Assembly (NCBI RefSeq): GCF_003050905.1
Contig: NZ_QAOT01000001.1
Length of the DNA stretch: 64,000 nt
Source of the DNA: Cereibacter_A azotoformans
Lineage (GTDB): Bacteria > Pseudomonadota > Alphaproteobacteria > Rhodobacterales > Rhodobacteraceae
Direction: 5' to 3' (one strand)
Part shown: positions 1 to 7,794 of the stretch, in pieces
How the letters are laid out: every line of letters begins with the position of its first letter
Numbering within the stretch: position 1 is the stretch's first letter
Made by a program: the position numbers and the translations under genes
Notes under the pieces: generated by a model
Told to the model about the DNA's origin: nothing
Database searches by the model: none
What the model saw: only the letters and a program-made list of their open reading frames with translations

Positions 1-105
1 GAGCAGAAATACCGGGCCGAGCCCGGCGTCATTGCGCGCGAGGTGCTGGCGCTGCTGCAGGATCTGGCCGACCGGGGCTATCTCATCGACAGGGAGGCCG
101 CCTGA
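1..105 (+). CDS. pqqD: PqqD, PQQ biosynthesis chaperone (C-terminal end only)
   Basis: Only the last 34 codons are present; the gene begins before the window. The visible tail carries a short helix with Val-Leu-Ala-Leu-Leu followed by Leu-Ala-Asp-Arg-Gly-Tyr, as at the end of PqqD winged-helix proteins. PqqD holds the PqqA precursor peptide and presents it to the radical SAM enzyme PqqE. Its TGA stop shares one base with the ATG of pqqE, so the two are translationally coupled. The identity rests mostly on that pairing, since the tail alone is weakly diagnostic. Confidence 0.8.
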   Translation, partial: EQKYRAEPGVIAREVLALLQDLADRGYLIDREAA

Positions 106-1247
106 TGGACGATCGCGCCTTCACCGAACCCGGCCCCGCGCGGCCCACCGCGCCCGGCCTGCCGATGGCGGTGCTGGCCGAGTTGACCCACCGCTGTCCG
201 CTGCAATGCCCCTATTGCTCGAACCCGGTCGAGCTGGAGGCCGCGAGCCGCGAGCTTTCGAGGGACGAGTGGCAGCGGGTGATCGGGGAACTGGCCGCGC
301 TGGGGGTGCTGCAGATCCATTTCTCGGGCGGCGAGCCGCTGGTGCGGCGCGATCTGGTGGACCTTGTGGCCCATGCCGACGGGGCGGGGCTCTACACCAA
401 CCTCATCACCTCGGCGGTGATGTTCACGCCGGCGAAAGTGGCTGAGCTGGCCGAGGCGGGGCTCGCCCATGTGCAGGTGAGCCTTCAGGGCGCGAGCGCG
501 GCCCTGGCGGAGCGGATCGGCGGCTTCCGCGGCGGACACGCCCGAAAGATCGAGGCCGCGGGCTGGGTGCGCGAGGCGGGCATGGCGCTGACGCTCAACG
601 CGGTGATGCACCGCCAGAACCTCGACGAGCTGCCCCGGATCATCGAGATGGCGGTCGAGATGGGGGCGCAGCGGCTCGAGGTGGCGCATGTCCAGTATTA
701 CGGCTGGGCGCTGAAGAACCGCGCGGCGCTGATGCCGACGCTGGCCCAGCTCGACGAGGCGACGCGGACCGTCGAGGAGGCGCAGGCGCGCCTCGCAGGC
801 GTGCTCGCCATCGACTATGTGATCCCCGACTATTACGCGGTGCGCCCCAAGACCTGCATGGGCGGCTGGGGGCGGCAGTTCTTCAACATCTCGCCCTCGG
901 GCAAGGTTCTGCCCTGCCATGCCGCCGAGACGATCACCGGGCTGCGGTTCGATTCGGTGCGCGAGGCGCCGCTGGCCGAGATTTGGCAGCGGTCCGAGGC
1001 GCTGAACCTCTATCGCGGCACGGCCTGGATGCAGGAGCCCTGCCGATCCTGCATCCACGCCGAAGAGGACTTCGGCGGCTGCCGCTGCCAGGCCTTTGCG
1101 CTTGCGGGCGATGCGGCGGCGACCGATCCGGCCTGCGCCAAGTCGCCCCTTCATGCGGGACTCTTCTCGCTTGCGGGGGCCGAGGCGGAGGCGGGCTCTG
1201 ACCGTTTCCTCTATCGCAACTTCTCGGGTGGGGCGCCCGAGGGTTGA
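105..1247 (+). CDS. pqqE: PqqE, PqqA peptide cyclase (radical SAM/SPASM)
   Basis: Radical SAM enzyme that forms the Glu-Tyr carbon-carbon bond in the PqqA peptide, the first committed step of pyrroloquinoline quinone synthesis. The radical SAM cluster motif is Cys31-x3-Cys35-x2-Cys38, followed by a FSGGEPL motif near residue 68. The C-terminal SPASM region is cysteine-rich (Cys251, 271, 313, 316, 326, 328, 344), as expected for the auxiliary iron-sulfur clusters. The 380-residue length is normal. The ATG overlaps the pqqD stop by one base. The gene is cytosolic and appears to be the last of a pqq operon whose earlier genes lie outside the window; a convergent cobalamin gene follows 52 bases later. 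Confidence 0.95.
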   Translation: MDDRAFTEPGPARPTAPGLPMAVLAELTHRCPLQCPYCSNPVELEAASRELSRDEWQRVIGELAALGVLQIHFSGGEPLVRRDLVDLVAHADGAGLYTNLITSAVMFTPAKVAELAEAGLAHVQVSLQGASAALAERIGGFRGGHARKIEAAGWVREAGMALTLNAVMHRQNLDELPRIIEMAVEMGAQRLEVAHVQYYGWALKNRAALMPTLAQLDEATRTVEEAQARLAGVLAIDYVIPDYYAVRPKTCMGGWGRQFFNISPSGKVLPCHAAETITGLRFDSVREAPLAEIWQRSEALNLYRGTAWMQEPCRSCIHAEEDFGGCRCQAFALAGDAAATDPACAKSPLHAGLFSLAGAEAEAGSDRFLYRNFSGGAPEG

Positions 1248-1299
1248 GGCGCCGCGCCGACCTCTGCCTGCCACGCCGGGAGGGATGCGGCGCAGGCTT

Positions 1300-2274
1300 C
1301 TAAGGGTTTGCGGGCCGCAGAGCCGCGTCGAGGCGGGCCCATTCCGCCTCGCCCCCCGGCAGGCCGAGGCGGATCAGCCGGTCCGACCAGGGAAAGATCC
1401 GGCTCCAGATCCGGGCGCGGGCGAGATGCTCCTGCGCGGTGCGGGCATCCTCGGTCTCATAGAGGCGGAAGAGATGCGCGCCGCCCGCCAGCCGCCAGCC
1501 CATGCGGGCCGCCAGCGCGTCGAGCCGCGGCCCCTCCGCCGCCAGACGCCCGGTTGTCGCGCGGGCCCAGTCGCGGTCCGACAGCGCCACCTCTCCGGCG
1601 GCAAGGGCCGGACCCGAAACCGCCCAGGGCCCGGCCATCCGCGCCAGCGACGCAACGTCGAGGGCAGAGCCCATCACGAAGCCGAGCCTCAGCCCCGCCA
1701 GCCCGTAGAACTTGCCGAACGAGCGCAGCACCAGCAGCCCCGGCACCCCCGCCTCGGGCGCGAGCGAAAGCTCGGGCAGCGGGTCGGCGAAGCTCTCGTC
1801 CACCAGCAGCCGCCCCACCCGTGGCAGCAGCGCACGGAGGCTGTGGGGCGCATGGCGGCGGCCGTCGGGATTGTTCGGATGGACGAGAACGGCAAGGTCA
1901 GCGCCCGCCAGCGCCTCGAGATCGCCCACCTCCTCGACCTGCCAGCCCGACGCCCGCAGGCTGGCCGCATGTTCGTTGTAGGTCGGCCCGAGGATGCGGG
2001 CCCGGCCTGCGGGTGCCAGCCGCGGGACAAGCTGGATGGCCGCCTGCGCGCCGGCCAGTGGCAGCATCGGCGCCTCGGTGCGGTAGGCGATCCGGGCCGA
2101 CGCCAGCAGCCGCGCCTCGGCGGCCGCATCGGGCAGCGCCGTCAGGGCCCGCGGGGGCAGGGGGGGCATCGGGTAGGGCACCCGGTTGATCCCCGTCGAG
2201 AGGTCGAGCCAGTCCGCCGCCGCGCCGCCGAAGAGCGCCGCCGCGCTGTCAAGGTTGCCGCCGTGGTCGCGCAT
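1300..2274 (-). CDS. cobC: L-threonine-O-3-phosphate decarboxylase (CobC/CobD type)
   Basis: PLP-dependent class I/II aminotransferase-fold protein of 324 residues. It opens with His-Gly-Gly-Asn, a hallmark of this family, and the PLP lysine is Lys188 in RSFGKFYGLAGLRLGF. It decarboxylates L-threonine phosphate to (R)-1-amino-2-propanol phosphate, the linker between the corrin ring and the lower ligand of cobalamin. The symbol follows the Pseudomonas/Rhodobacter naming; Salmonella calls it CobD. It starts 9 bases after the kinase stop, with a strong GGAGG site in between, and is the last gene of the riboswitch-controlled operon. Making the substrate and consuming it in adjacent genes supports the call. 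Confidence 0.92.
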   Translation of the reverse strand: MRDHGGNLDSAAALFGGAAADWLDLSTGINRVPYPMPPLPPRALTALPDAAAEARLLASARIAYRTEAPMLPLAGAQAAIQLVPRLAPAGRARILGPTYNEHAASLRASGWQVEEVGDLEALAGADLAVLVHPNNPDGRRHAPHSLRALLPRVGRLLVDESFADPLPELSLAPEAGVPGLLVLRSFGKFYGLAGLRLGFVMGSALDVASLARMAGPWAVSGPALAAGEVALSDRDWARATTGRLAAEGPRLDALAARMGWRLAGGAHLFRLYETEDARTAQEHLARARIWSRIFPWSDRLIRLGLPGGEAEWARLDAALRPANP

Positions 2275-2283
2275 GTTCCCTCC

Positions 2284-3108
2284 TCAGGCCCCGCCGATGC
2301 GGAAGCGGGTGATGCGGGAAAAGCCGGCCGCCTGCAATGCCCCCCCCGCGGCGGGCGGGACGGCGCCGGGGGGGAAGATCAGGGCCCGCGCCGGGCCCGT
2401 GTGCCCGATGGCCCAGCCGAGCGCTCCGAGCCGGGCAGCCAGGGCCTCGGTGGGATCGTCGGCCGGCCCCCTCAGCGCGAGGCAGCGGCGGGCCGAGAGG
2501 GTCGCAAGGCGCGCGAGGCCGGGAAGGTCGGCCGTGGCCCACCCCGCCACGAGGTCGGCGATGTCGGGGAAGGACAGATCCGCCGGATCCGTTCGCTGGG
2601 ACGCGCCGAAGAAGCCGCCGACCAGATCCATCCGCGGCAGGGGGCGCAGGTCGGCCAGCACGCGCCCCTCGCGCGAGGCCCAGAGGAGCCGTTCCGGCCG
2701 CTCGAACATCAGCGGATCGCTGGCCCCTTCCGAAGCGAGGCAGGCGCGCGCGAGGGTGCCGGTATCGGTGACACCCGCCGCCCGGAGGATCGCCACGCGG
2801 GCCGCGGTCGAGGCCCCCGCGCCGCCTCCGGGCGGCAGGTCGAGCACGAGGCGGAAGCGCCCTTCCGCTCCTTCGGCCGCGGCCAGCAACCGGCGCAGGG
2901 CAGGCAGGGTGAGCATCCGCGCGCCCGGCTGTTCGAGGGCGAGCGGGCCGGGCCTGCGAACCGCCTCGGCCCGGAGCGCAGGGCAGGGCAGCGTCACGAG
3001 CGCCAGCGGCCCCGAAGGGCCGAGCCGGCCCTGCAGGAACTCGCCCAGATGGCCCGCGACCTGCGCGAACCCTTCGGCCGCATCCGCCTCTACCCTCGTC
3101 TCGATCAA
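2284..3108 (-). CDS. bluE: L-threonine kinase, GHMP family (BluE/PduX type)
   Basis: Small GHMP-fold kinase, 274 residues from a TTG start. The N-terminal GHLGEFLQG (residues 19-27) is typical of PduX-type threonine kinases, and the glycine-rich ATP loop is PPGGGAGAST (92-101). The enzyme makes L-threonine phosphate from threonine and ATP, feeding the decarboxylase encoded next. The TTG at 3108 overlaps the TGA of the upstream gene (TTGA) and has GGAGG about 10 bases before it. No ATG precedes the conserved N-terminus unless one reads into the upstream gene, so the rare start is the best choice. In Rhodobacter capsulatus the equivalent gene is bluE. Confidence 0.82.
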   Translation of the reverse strand: MIETRVEADAAEGFAQVAGHLGEFLQGRLGPSGPLALVTLPCPALRAEAVRRPGPLALEQPGARMLTLPALRRLLAAAEGAEGRFRLVLDLPPGGGAGASTAARVAILRAAGVTDTGTLARACLASEGASDPLMFERPERLLWASREGRVLADLRPLPRMDLVGGFFGASQRTDPADLSFPDIADLVAGWATADLPGLARLATLSARRCLALRGPADDPTEALAARLGALGWAIGHTGPARALIFPPGAVPPAAGGALQAAGFSRITRFRIGGA

Positions 3109-3506
3109 TGGAGGGCCGCCTCCGGCTGCAGGCCCGTCCGCGAGGGGCGCGCGGGTGCCGAGGCGAGGACCATGGCCGCCGGCTCGGCCGGAAGCGCGCC
3201 CGCGAAGGAGCCGCCGCCCTCGAGCATCTCGGCCAGCCGCACGAGCCCCGGCGACCAGTCGCCGGGCTCGAGATCGCAGAAGAGTTGCAGCCCGCCCGTC
3301 GTCAGCCGGAACAGCGCCGTGCAGGGACGGCTGCATCCGGTCAGGCGCACGCAGCCCTGCATCTCGAAGTCGGGCCCCATCAGGCCCTCGGTCGAGCGGG
3401 CGGAGTCCGCCAGATGCTCGATCACCGACAGGCCGCTGAGGCAGGGTTGGTGCCGGTGTCGGCACTGGGTCAGGCTGTAGGTCCGTCCGTTCCGCGTCAC
3501 GATCAT
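3105..3506 (-). CDS. DUF1636-like cysteine-rich protein, first gene of the B12 operon
   Basis: A 133-residue protein with two cysteine groups: Cys-x6-Cys near residues 15-22, and the block GCVRLTGCSRPC near residue 51. The second block matches the Cys-Leu-Gly-x-Cys-x-x-Pro-Cys pattern of DUF1636 predicted metal-binding proteins, which often sit beside cobalt or cobalamin genes. There is no signal peptide, so it should be cytosolic. The ATG at 3506 was chosen because the extension upstream is arginine-rich and runs into the riboswitch. It is the first gene after the riboswitch and overlaps the kinase start. Binding or delivery of cobalt, or of an iron-sulfur cluster, is a guess from context; no activity is established. 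Confidence 0.72.
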   Translation of the reverse strand: MIVTRNGRTYSLTQCRHRHQPCLSGLSVIEHLADSARSTEGLMGPDFEMQGCVRLTGCSRPCTALFRLTTGGLQLFCDLEPGDWSPGLVRLAEMLEGGGSFAGALPAEPAAMVLASAPARPSRTGLQPEAALH

Positions 3507-3600
3507 CGCGCCCTCCGCGCATCTTGGGGACGGGCAGGCGGAGGGGCGGCGCAGGCGCACGCACCCTGCGCCCGGGACACCCCGCCCGGCTGTTACAGGT

Positions 3601-3797
3601 CCGATGACGGCAGGTCTCCTGACTCGCGGGTCTCGGCTTGTCCCGCCCTTCCCGGCCTGTCCGGGGCCAGTGGGCATGATGGGACGCGCTCGCCGCCTAC
3701 AGTTGCGGGGGCAGTCGCGGCTTGGGGCCGAACAGGCCCGCACCGCATTCCCTCTTCGCCCGGGGCTGCCCCCGGGAACCGTCCCGCGCACCATCGG
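3601..3797 (-). promoter_or_regulatory. Cobalamin (AdoCbl) riboswitch
   Basis: On the minus strand the sequence AGTCAGGAGACCTGCC at 3624-3609 is the classical B12 box. Upstream of it lie GGGAATGCGGTG (3753-3741) and the conserved CTGCCCCCGCAACTGTA segment near 3715-3699. CCGATG (3797-3792) and CATCGG (3606-3601) can pair to close the outer P1 helix. The element lies about 95 bases upstream of the DUF1636-like ATG and should lower expression of that gene, the threonine kinase and the decarboxylase when adenosylcobalamin is plentiful. Boundaries are set by the P1 pairing and are good to a few bases. Confidence 0.95.
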
Positions 3798-3839
3798 CCT
3801 TTCCCGTGCCACGCGCAAGGCCCGCGCGGTCGCAGCCCG

Positions 3840-4859
3840 CTAGAGTTCGATGTCCAGCGTCACCGGGAAATGATCCGAGGCGGCAAGAAGCGCCTCCTGC
3901 AGTTCTGGGATGCGGAAGCAGTTGGGATCGTTCAGCGGATGCCAGATCCGCCAGCGCGGTCCCTTTTCGGCCAGATCGGGCGAGATCATGATGAAATCGA
4001 GCAGCGCCTCGAAATACTGGTCCTCGGGCGCGAGCCAGAAGCGCGCCGAACTCGGCTGGACGCCGACCCGCTGGGTCAGGGCCATGCGCGCATGCGGCTC
4101 GTGGAGGCGCAACTCCGGCGGCTCGTCGAGGCCGAGCACGATTTCGACCCCCGAATGGCCGAACAGCTTTTCGTACTCGTCCAGCCCCGGCCCGTCGTTG
4201 AAGTCGCCCATCACCATCACGCTCTGGTGCCGGGCCAGCAACGCGGCCACCCGCCTGCGGATCCAGACACATTCCGCGAGCTGCTGGCGGCGGTTCTGGA
4301 TGGCGATGCGGACCTCTTCGGCGCCGTTGCGCGCGCCGCGCCCGGCCTTGGACTTGGCGTGGACGCCGATCAACCGCAGCGCATGTCCATCGGCGCGCAC
4401 CGCCAGTTCCAGAGGCGGCTTGGAGAACCGGATCGCCTCGGGCGCGGCATCCACGTCGATGTCGAAGCGGAAGATCCCGTCGAACCGCGGCGCCTTGGGG
4501 CTGGCCTGCGGGTCATGCCGCGCCTCGATCCGCGACGGATCGAACAGAAGCGCGATCTCCTGATCGGTCTCGTTGGCAAAGCCCATGATCGCCTGCGAGG
4601 CGCGAAGCTCGAAGGTGCGGGCGAAGGTCTCGAGCGCCTTGACGGTCGAGCGCCGCCGCCCGTGGTTCGGCGCCTCGATCACCATGATCGCATCGGCATC
4701 GAGGGCGGTGAAGACGATGCCGAGCGACTCGATCTGGTTCCGGCGGGTGATCTCGTAGCGTCCCGAGAGTTCGTTGTCGGCCAGAAGCCGCCCGCGGTCG
4801 TCAAAGAGCGCGTTGAACCACTCGACGTTGTAGGTCGCGATGCGCAGCCGCTGTCCCAT
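3840..4859 (-). CDS. Endonuclease/exonuclease/phosphatase-family protein
   Basis: A 339-residue protein of the EEP (DNase I-like) superfamily. Signature elements are IATYNVEWFN near residues 7-16, GDFNDGPGLDEY in the middle and ASDHFPVTLDIEL at the C-terminus, which supplies the catalytic Asp-His. Such enzymes cut phosphodiester bonds in nucleic acids, lipids or small molecules with Mg2+; the substrate cannot be told here. No signal peptide or membrane segment is visible. Its ATG directly abuts the TGA of the TerB-DnaJ gene upstream, so the two are probably co-transcribed. The B12 riboswitch begins only about 40 bases beyond its stop codon. Confidence 0.85.
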   Translation of the reverse strand: MGQRLRIATYNVEWFNALFDDRGRLLADNELSGRYEITRRNQIESLGIVFTALDADAIMVIEAPNHGRRRSTVKALETFARTFELRASQAIMGFANETDQEIALLFDPSRIEARHDPQASPKAPRFDGIFRFDIDVDAAPEAIRFSKPPLELAVRADGHALRLIGVHAKSKAGRGARNGAEEVRIAIQNRRQQLAECVWIRRRVAALLARHQSVMVMGDFNDGPGLDEYEKLFGHSGVEIVLGLDEPPELRLHEPHARMALTQRVGVQPSSARFWLAPEDQYFEALLDFIMISPDLAEKGPRWRIWHPLNDPNCFRIPELQEALLAASDHFPVTLDIEL

Positions 4860-5543
4860 TCACGCCGCCTGCTTCGCGCTGATCTCCTCCCAGGCGCGGT
4901 TGATGTCGATCAGCCGCCGCTCGGCCAGCTTCACCGCCTCTTCCGGGACGCCGCGCGCCACCATCCGGTCCGGGTGGCAGTCGCGGACGGCGCGCTTCCA
5001 GGCCGACCGGATCTCGGTCAGCGGCGCATCGTGCCCCACGCCCAGCACGTCGTAGGGATCGCGCGGCGCGTCGCCGACAAAGCGGGCGCGCAGCGCGCGG
5101 AAGCAGCGGTCGCTCAACCCGAAGATCCGGGCCACCTCGGACAGGAAGGCATCCTCGTCCGGGTGATAATGGCCGTCCGCCACCGCGATGTGAAAGAGCC
5201 CCTCGGCCAGATCGGTGAGGATCTGGTCGTCGTCGCGGAACATGCGCTTGATCTTGCGGGCATAGGCATCGAACCCGGCCACATCCTGCCGCGCGAGGTT
5301 GAAGACGCGGGCCGCGTTGGCCTCTTCGCCGGGCGGGATCGCAAAGATCTGGCGGAAGGCGGCCACCTCGTCGCGCGTCACCTGCCCGTCGGCCTTGGCC
5401 ATCTTCGCGCCAAGGGCGATCACGGCGATGGTGAAGGCCACCGACCGCTCGGGCGGGGTGCGAAGGCGGTCGAGCACAGCCGACAGCCCCTCACCCGAGG
5501 CGAGGGCGGCCAGCGCGTCGGTGATGCGGCTCCAGATCGACAT
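4860..5543 (-). CDS. TerB-like/DnaJ domain protein (DjlA type)
   Basis: A 227-residue co-chaperone-like protein. The first two thirds resemble a TerB (tellurite resistance B-like) helical domain with acidic AKADGQVTRDE and AVADGHYHPDEDAF repeats. The C-terminal J domain has the HPD tripeptide near residues 190-192 inside RDCHPDRM, preceded by DPYDVLGV. The J domain should stimulate the ATPase of a DnaK-type Hsp70. Unlike E. coli DjlA, no clear N-terminal membrane anchor is seen, so it may be cytosolic. It is directly upstream of the EEP-family gene, with adjacent stop and start codons, and follows the GNAT gene by 31 bases. Confidence 0.85.
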   Translation of the reverse strand: MSIWSRITDALAALASGEGLSAVLDRLRTPPERSVAFTIAVIALGAKMAKADGQVTRDEVAAFRQIFAIPPGEEANAARVFNLARQDVAGFDAYARKIKRMFRDDDQILTDLAEGLFHIAVADGHYHPDEDAFLSEVARIFGLSDRCFRALRARFVGDAPRDPYDVLGVGHDAPLTEIRSAWKRAVRDCHPDRMVARGVPEEAVKLAERRLIDINRAWEEISAKQAA

Positions 5544-5574
5544 GGGACCAGCATAGACCCCGCGGCGGCCGGTG

Positions 5575-6126
5575 TCAGGAGAGGAATTTCTGCATCAGCA
5601 CAAGGTCGAGCCAGCGCCCGAACTTGCAGCCGACCTGCGGCAGCACTGCCGTCTCGGCATATCCCAGCGCCGCATGGAAGGCGCGGCCTTCGGGATTGCC
5701 CGCGCTGACGCCCGCGAAGATGGAATGCGCGCCGGCCTGTCGCGCGTGATCCTCGATGGCGGCCATCAGGGCGCGGCCGATCCCGCGCCCCCGCGCGGCC
5801 GGGCCGAGGATGATCGTGTGCTCCATCGTGTGGCGGTAGCCCACGCCGCCCCGGAACTGCGAGTAGGTGGCAAAGCCCATCGGTCCCGCGCCCTCGTCGG
5901 CCACGAGGAACGCCGGGCGGGTCTCGATCATGGCCCGAAGCTCTTCGGGCGACTTCTCGTCGGCGTTGAAGGTCACCAGCGTGTCGCGGATGATCGGATT
6001 CCAGATCGCGAGCAGCGCCGGCACATCCTCGGGCCGGGCCGGGCGGATGGTCAGCGATGGCGGCCGACCAGAGGGCGGCGCGTCCTGCAGGCCCGGCTCA
6101 CCGGGGAGGGGCGGGGCGAGTGTCAT
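5575..6126 (-). CDS. GNAT N-acetyltransferase, phosphinothricin-acetyltransferase-like
   Basis: A 183-residue GNAT protein with an IRPARPEDVPALLAIWNPII start block, GFATYSQFRGGVGYRHTMEHTI in the middle, and the acetyl-CoA loop near RGRGIGRALM. The layout (Tyr-Arg-His-Thr-x-Glu) resembles phosphinothricin/methionine sulfone acetyltransferases. The true substrate is unknown. The ATG at 6126 overlaps the ppx stop as ATGA, indicating translational coupling; the longer upstream extension is an out-of-frame shadow of ppx. The first 20 residues (proline- and glycine-rich) are probably disordered. Confidence 0.85.
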   Translation of the reverse strand: MTLAPPLPGEPGLQDAPPSGRPPSLTIRPARPEDVPALLAIWNPIIRDTLVTFNADEKSPEELRAMIETRPAFLVADEGAGPMGFATYSQFRGGVGYRHTMEHTIILGPAARGRGIGRALMAAIEDHARQAGAHSIFAGVSAGNPEGRAFHAALGYAETAVLPQVGCKFGRWLDLVLMQKFLS

Positions 6127-7664
6127 GCCGTGGTCTTCACCACCGGCGTGGCGCGCAGGGCCGTCGCGAGCGACTTGAACCGCGCCTGCGCCACCTCGCC
6201 ATAGAGCGCCACCCCCTCGGGCGTCAGGGTCAGTTCGAGGATCTTCTTCTTGGGCATGAGTTTCAGGCTGCCCGCCGTGCCGGGATCGTCGATCGAGAAC
6301 ATCGAGCCGAACCGCATGGCCTTGCCCAGCACCTCGGCCTCGTGGATCTGCTCCTCGCTCAGAAGCCGGAACAGCGGTTCGAGCCGCGAGCCCGAACGCG
6401 AGTTCTTGTAGCGGTGAAGCAGGGCGAGCCCGAGGAACACGCGGCCCGGATGGTCGAGACCGCCGAGGTTGGCGCGGGTCGCGTTGTCGAAGCACATCTC
6501 GGCACGGTAGTCGGGATGGGCGCGCCATGTTGTGTCATGCAGCAGGCAGGCGGCCTTGATCAGGCGTTGCCGCTCGGGCGGGGCGTTCTTGAAGAGCTGG
6601 GCCAGGAACTGGTGGAGCTTCTTGCCGAAGCCGGGGGTGCGGGCCGAGGTCGCCTCGGCCACCCGTGCCGCCTCGATCAGCGGATCGCGCGCGCGCAACT
6701 TCGGCGGCATCTGCTCGTAGAGCAGCCCCTCGCGGATGCCGTAGGAGGAGACGTCGATCTCCTTCGGCCGGAAGATGCGGATCAGCTCGCGCAGCACCTC
6801 GACGGCGAGGGGGACCAGCTCCATCCGCTCGGGCGAGGTGCCGGTGCGGACCCGCAGCGCGGCCAGGTCGCTGGCCTCGATCCAGTCGAGCGTCTCGATC
6901 AGCGAGCGCGGCAGCATCCGGTATTCGTGCAGCACGGTCAGTGGATAGCCCCGCCGCTCCATGTCGAGCCGCGCGATCACCCGCCACGACCCGCCCACGA
7001 GGTAGATCCGGTCATGGTCGGGCTGGATCGTGTCGCGCAACTCCTTGATGATCCGGCTGATATGGGCCTGCCGCTCCTTCGGGCTGCCCTTGACCTGCTG
7101 GAGCCGGAAGGGTCCGAGCGGCGAGGTCACGCGACGGCCGACCTTGCCCTCGCCGATCCGGGCAAGCTCCATCGAGTTGCCGCCGATGTCGCAGACAATC
7201 CCGCGCGCGTCGGGCCAGCCGAGCAGGACGCCCTGGGCCGAAAGCCGTGCCTCCTCGTCGCCGTCGATGACCCAGAGCCGGAGGCCCGTCTCGCGCAGGA
7301 CCTCGGCCTGAAAGTCCGGCCCGTCCTCGGCCTCGCGCACGGCGGCGGTGGCGACGACGGTCATGGGCGAGACCTTCATGCCGCGGGCAAGCAGCGCGAA
7401 CCGGCGGAGCGCCGCCAGCGCCCGCTCGCGCCCGCGCGGGTTCAGCCGGTTGCTCTCGGCAAGGCCCTGGCCCAGCCCGCACATGACCTTCTCGTTGAAG
7501 AAATAGGCCGGGCTTCGGGCGGCGCCGTCGAAGACCACCATGCGGACCGAGTTCGAGCCGACATCGACCACACCCACGCGCGAAAGGGCGCGGGCGGACG
7601 GGTCCTCGAACAGGGGCCTGCCGAACGGGCCGAACTCGTCATGCGGATCCGGGATGTCGTTCAC
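6123..7664 (-). CDS. ppx: Exopolyphosphatase (Ppx/GppA family)
   Basis: A 513-residue Ppx/GppA phosphatase. The N-terminal VVDVGSNSVRMVVFDG carries the ASKHA-fold phosphate-binding glycine loop, and a second one is IVCDIGGNSMELARI near residue 155. A helical HD-like region (LLHDTTWRAHPDYRAE) follows in the C-terminal third. The protein removes terminal phosphates from polyphosphate and possibly from pppGpp. It lies downstream of ppk on the same strand, with a gap of 130 bases, so synthesis and breakdown genes are paired. The stop codon overlaps the GNAT start. Confidence 0.92.
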   Translation of the reverse strand: MNDIPDPHDEFGPFGRPLFEDPSARALSRVGVVDVGSNSVRMVVFDGAARSPAYFFNEKVMCGLGQGLAESNRLNPRGRERALAALRRFALLARGMKVSPMTVVATAAVREAEDGPDFQAEVLRETGLRLWVIDGDEEARLSAQGVLLGWPDARGIVCDIGGNSMELARIGEGKVGRRVTSPLGPFRLQQVKGSPKERQAHISRIIKELRDTIQPDHDRIYLVGGSWRVIARLDMERRGYPLTVLHEYRMLPRSLIETLDWIEASDLAALRVRTGTSPERMELVPLAVEVLRELIRIFRPKEIDVSSYGIREGLLYEQMPPKLRARDPLIEAARVAEATSARTPGFGKKLHQFLAQLFKNAPPERQRLIKAACLLHDTTWRAHPDYRAEMCFDNATRANLGGLDHPGRVFLGLALLHRYKNSRSGSRLEPLFRLLSEEQIHEAEVLGKAMRFGSMFSIDDPGTAGSLKLMPKKKILELTLTPEGVALYGEVAQARFKSLATALRATPVVKTTA

Positions 7665-7794
7665 GGCACATCTCCCGCATTGGTTGCGGCCAAGGTAATG
7701 GCTGCGGCCGGTCCGTCAATACGCAAAGCGGCAGGATCCGGCGCCTGCGGGAGGCTGCCGGCGTGCGCAGGTCGGTCGGTGGGCGTAGGGCGGA

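Noticed and set aside
3108..5708. An 866-codon plus frame across the riboswitch and EEP gene
   Set aside because: It runs antisense to well-supported genes and through a riboswitch with clear pairing.
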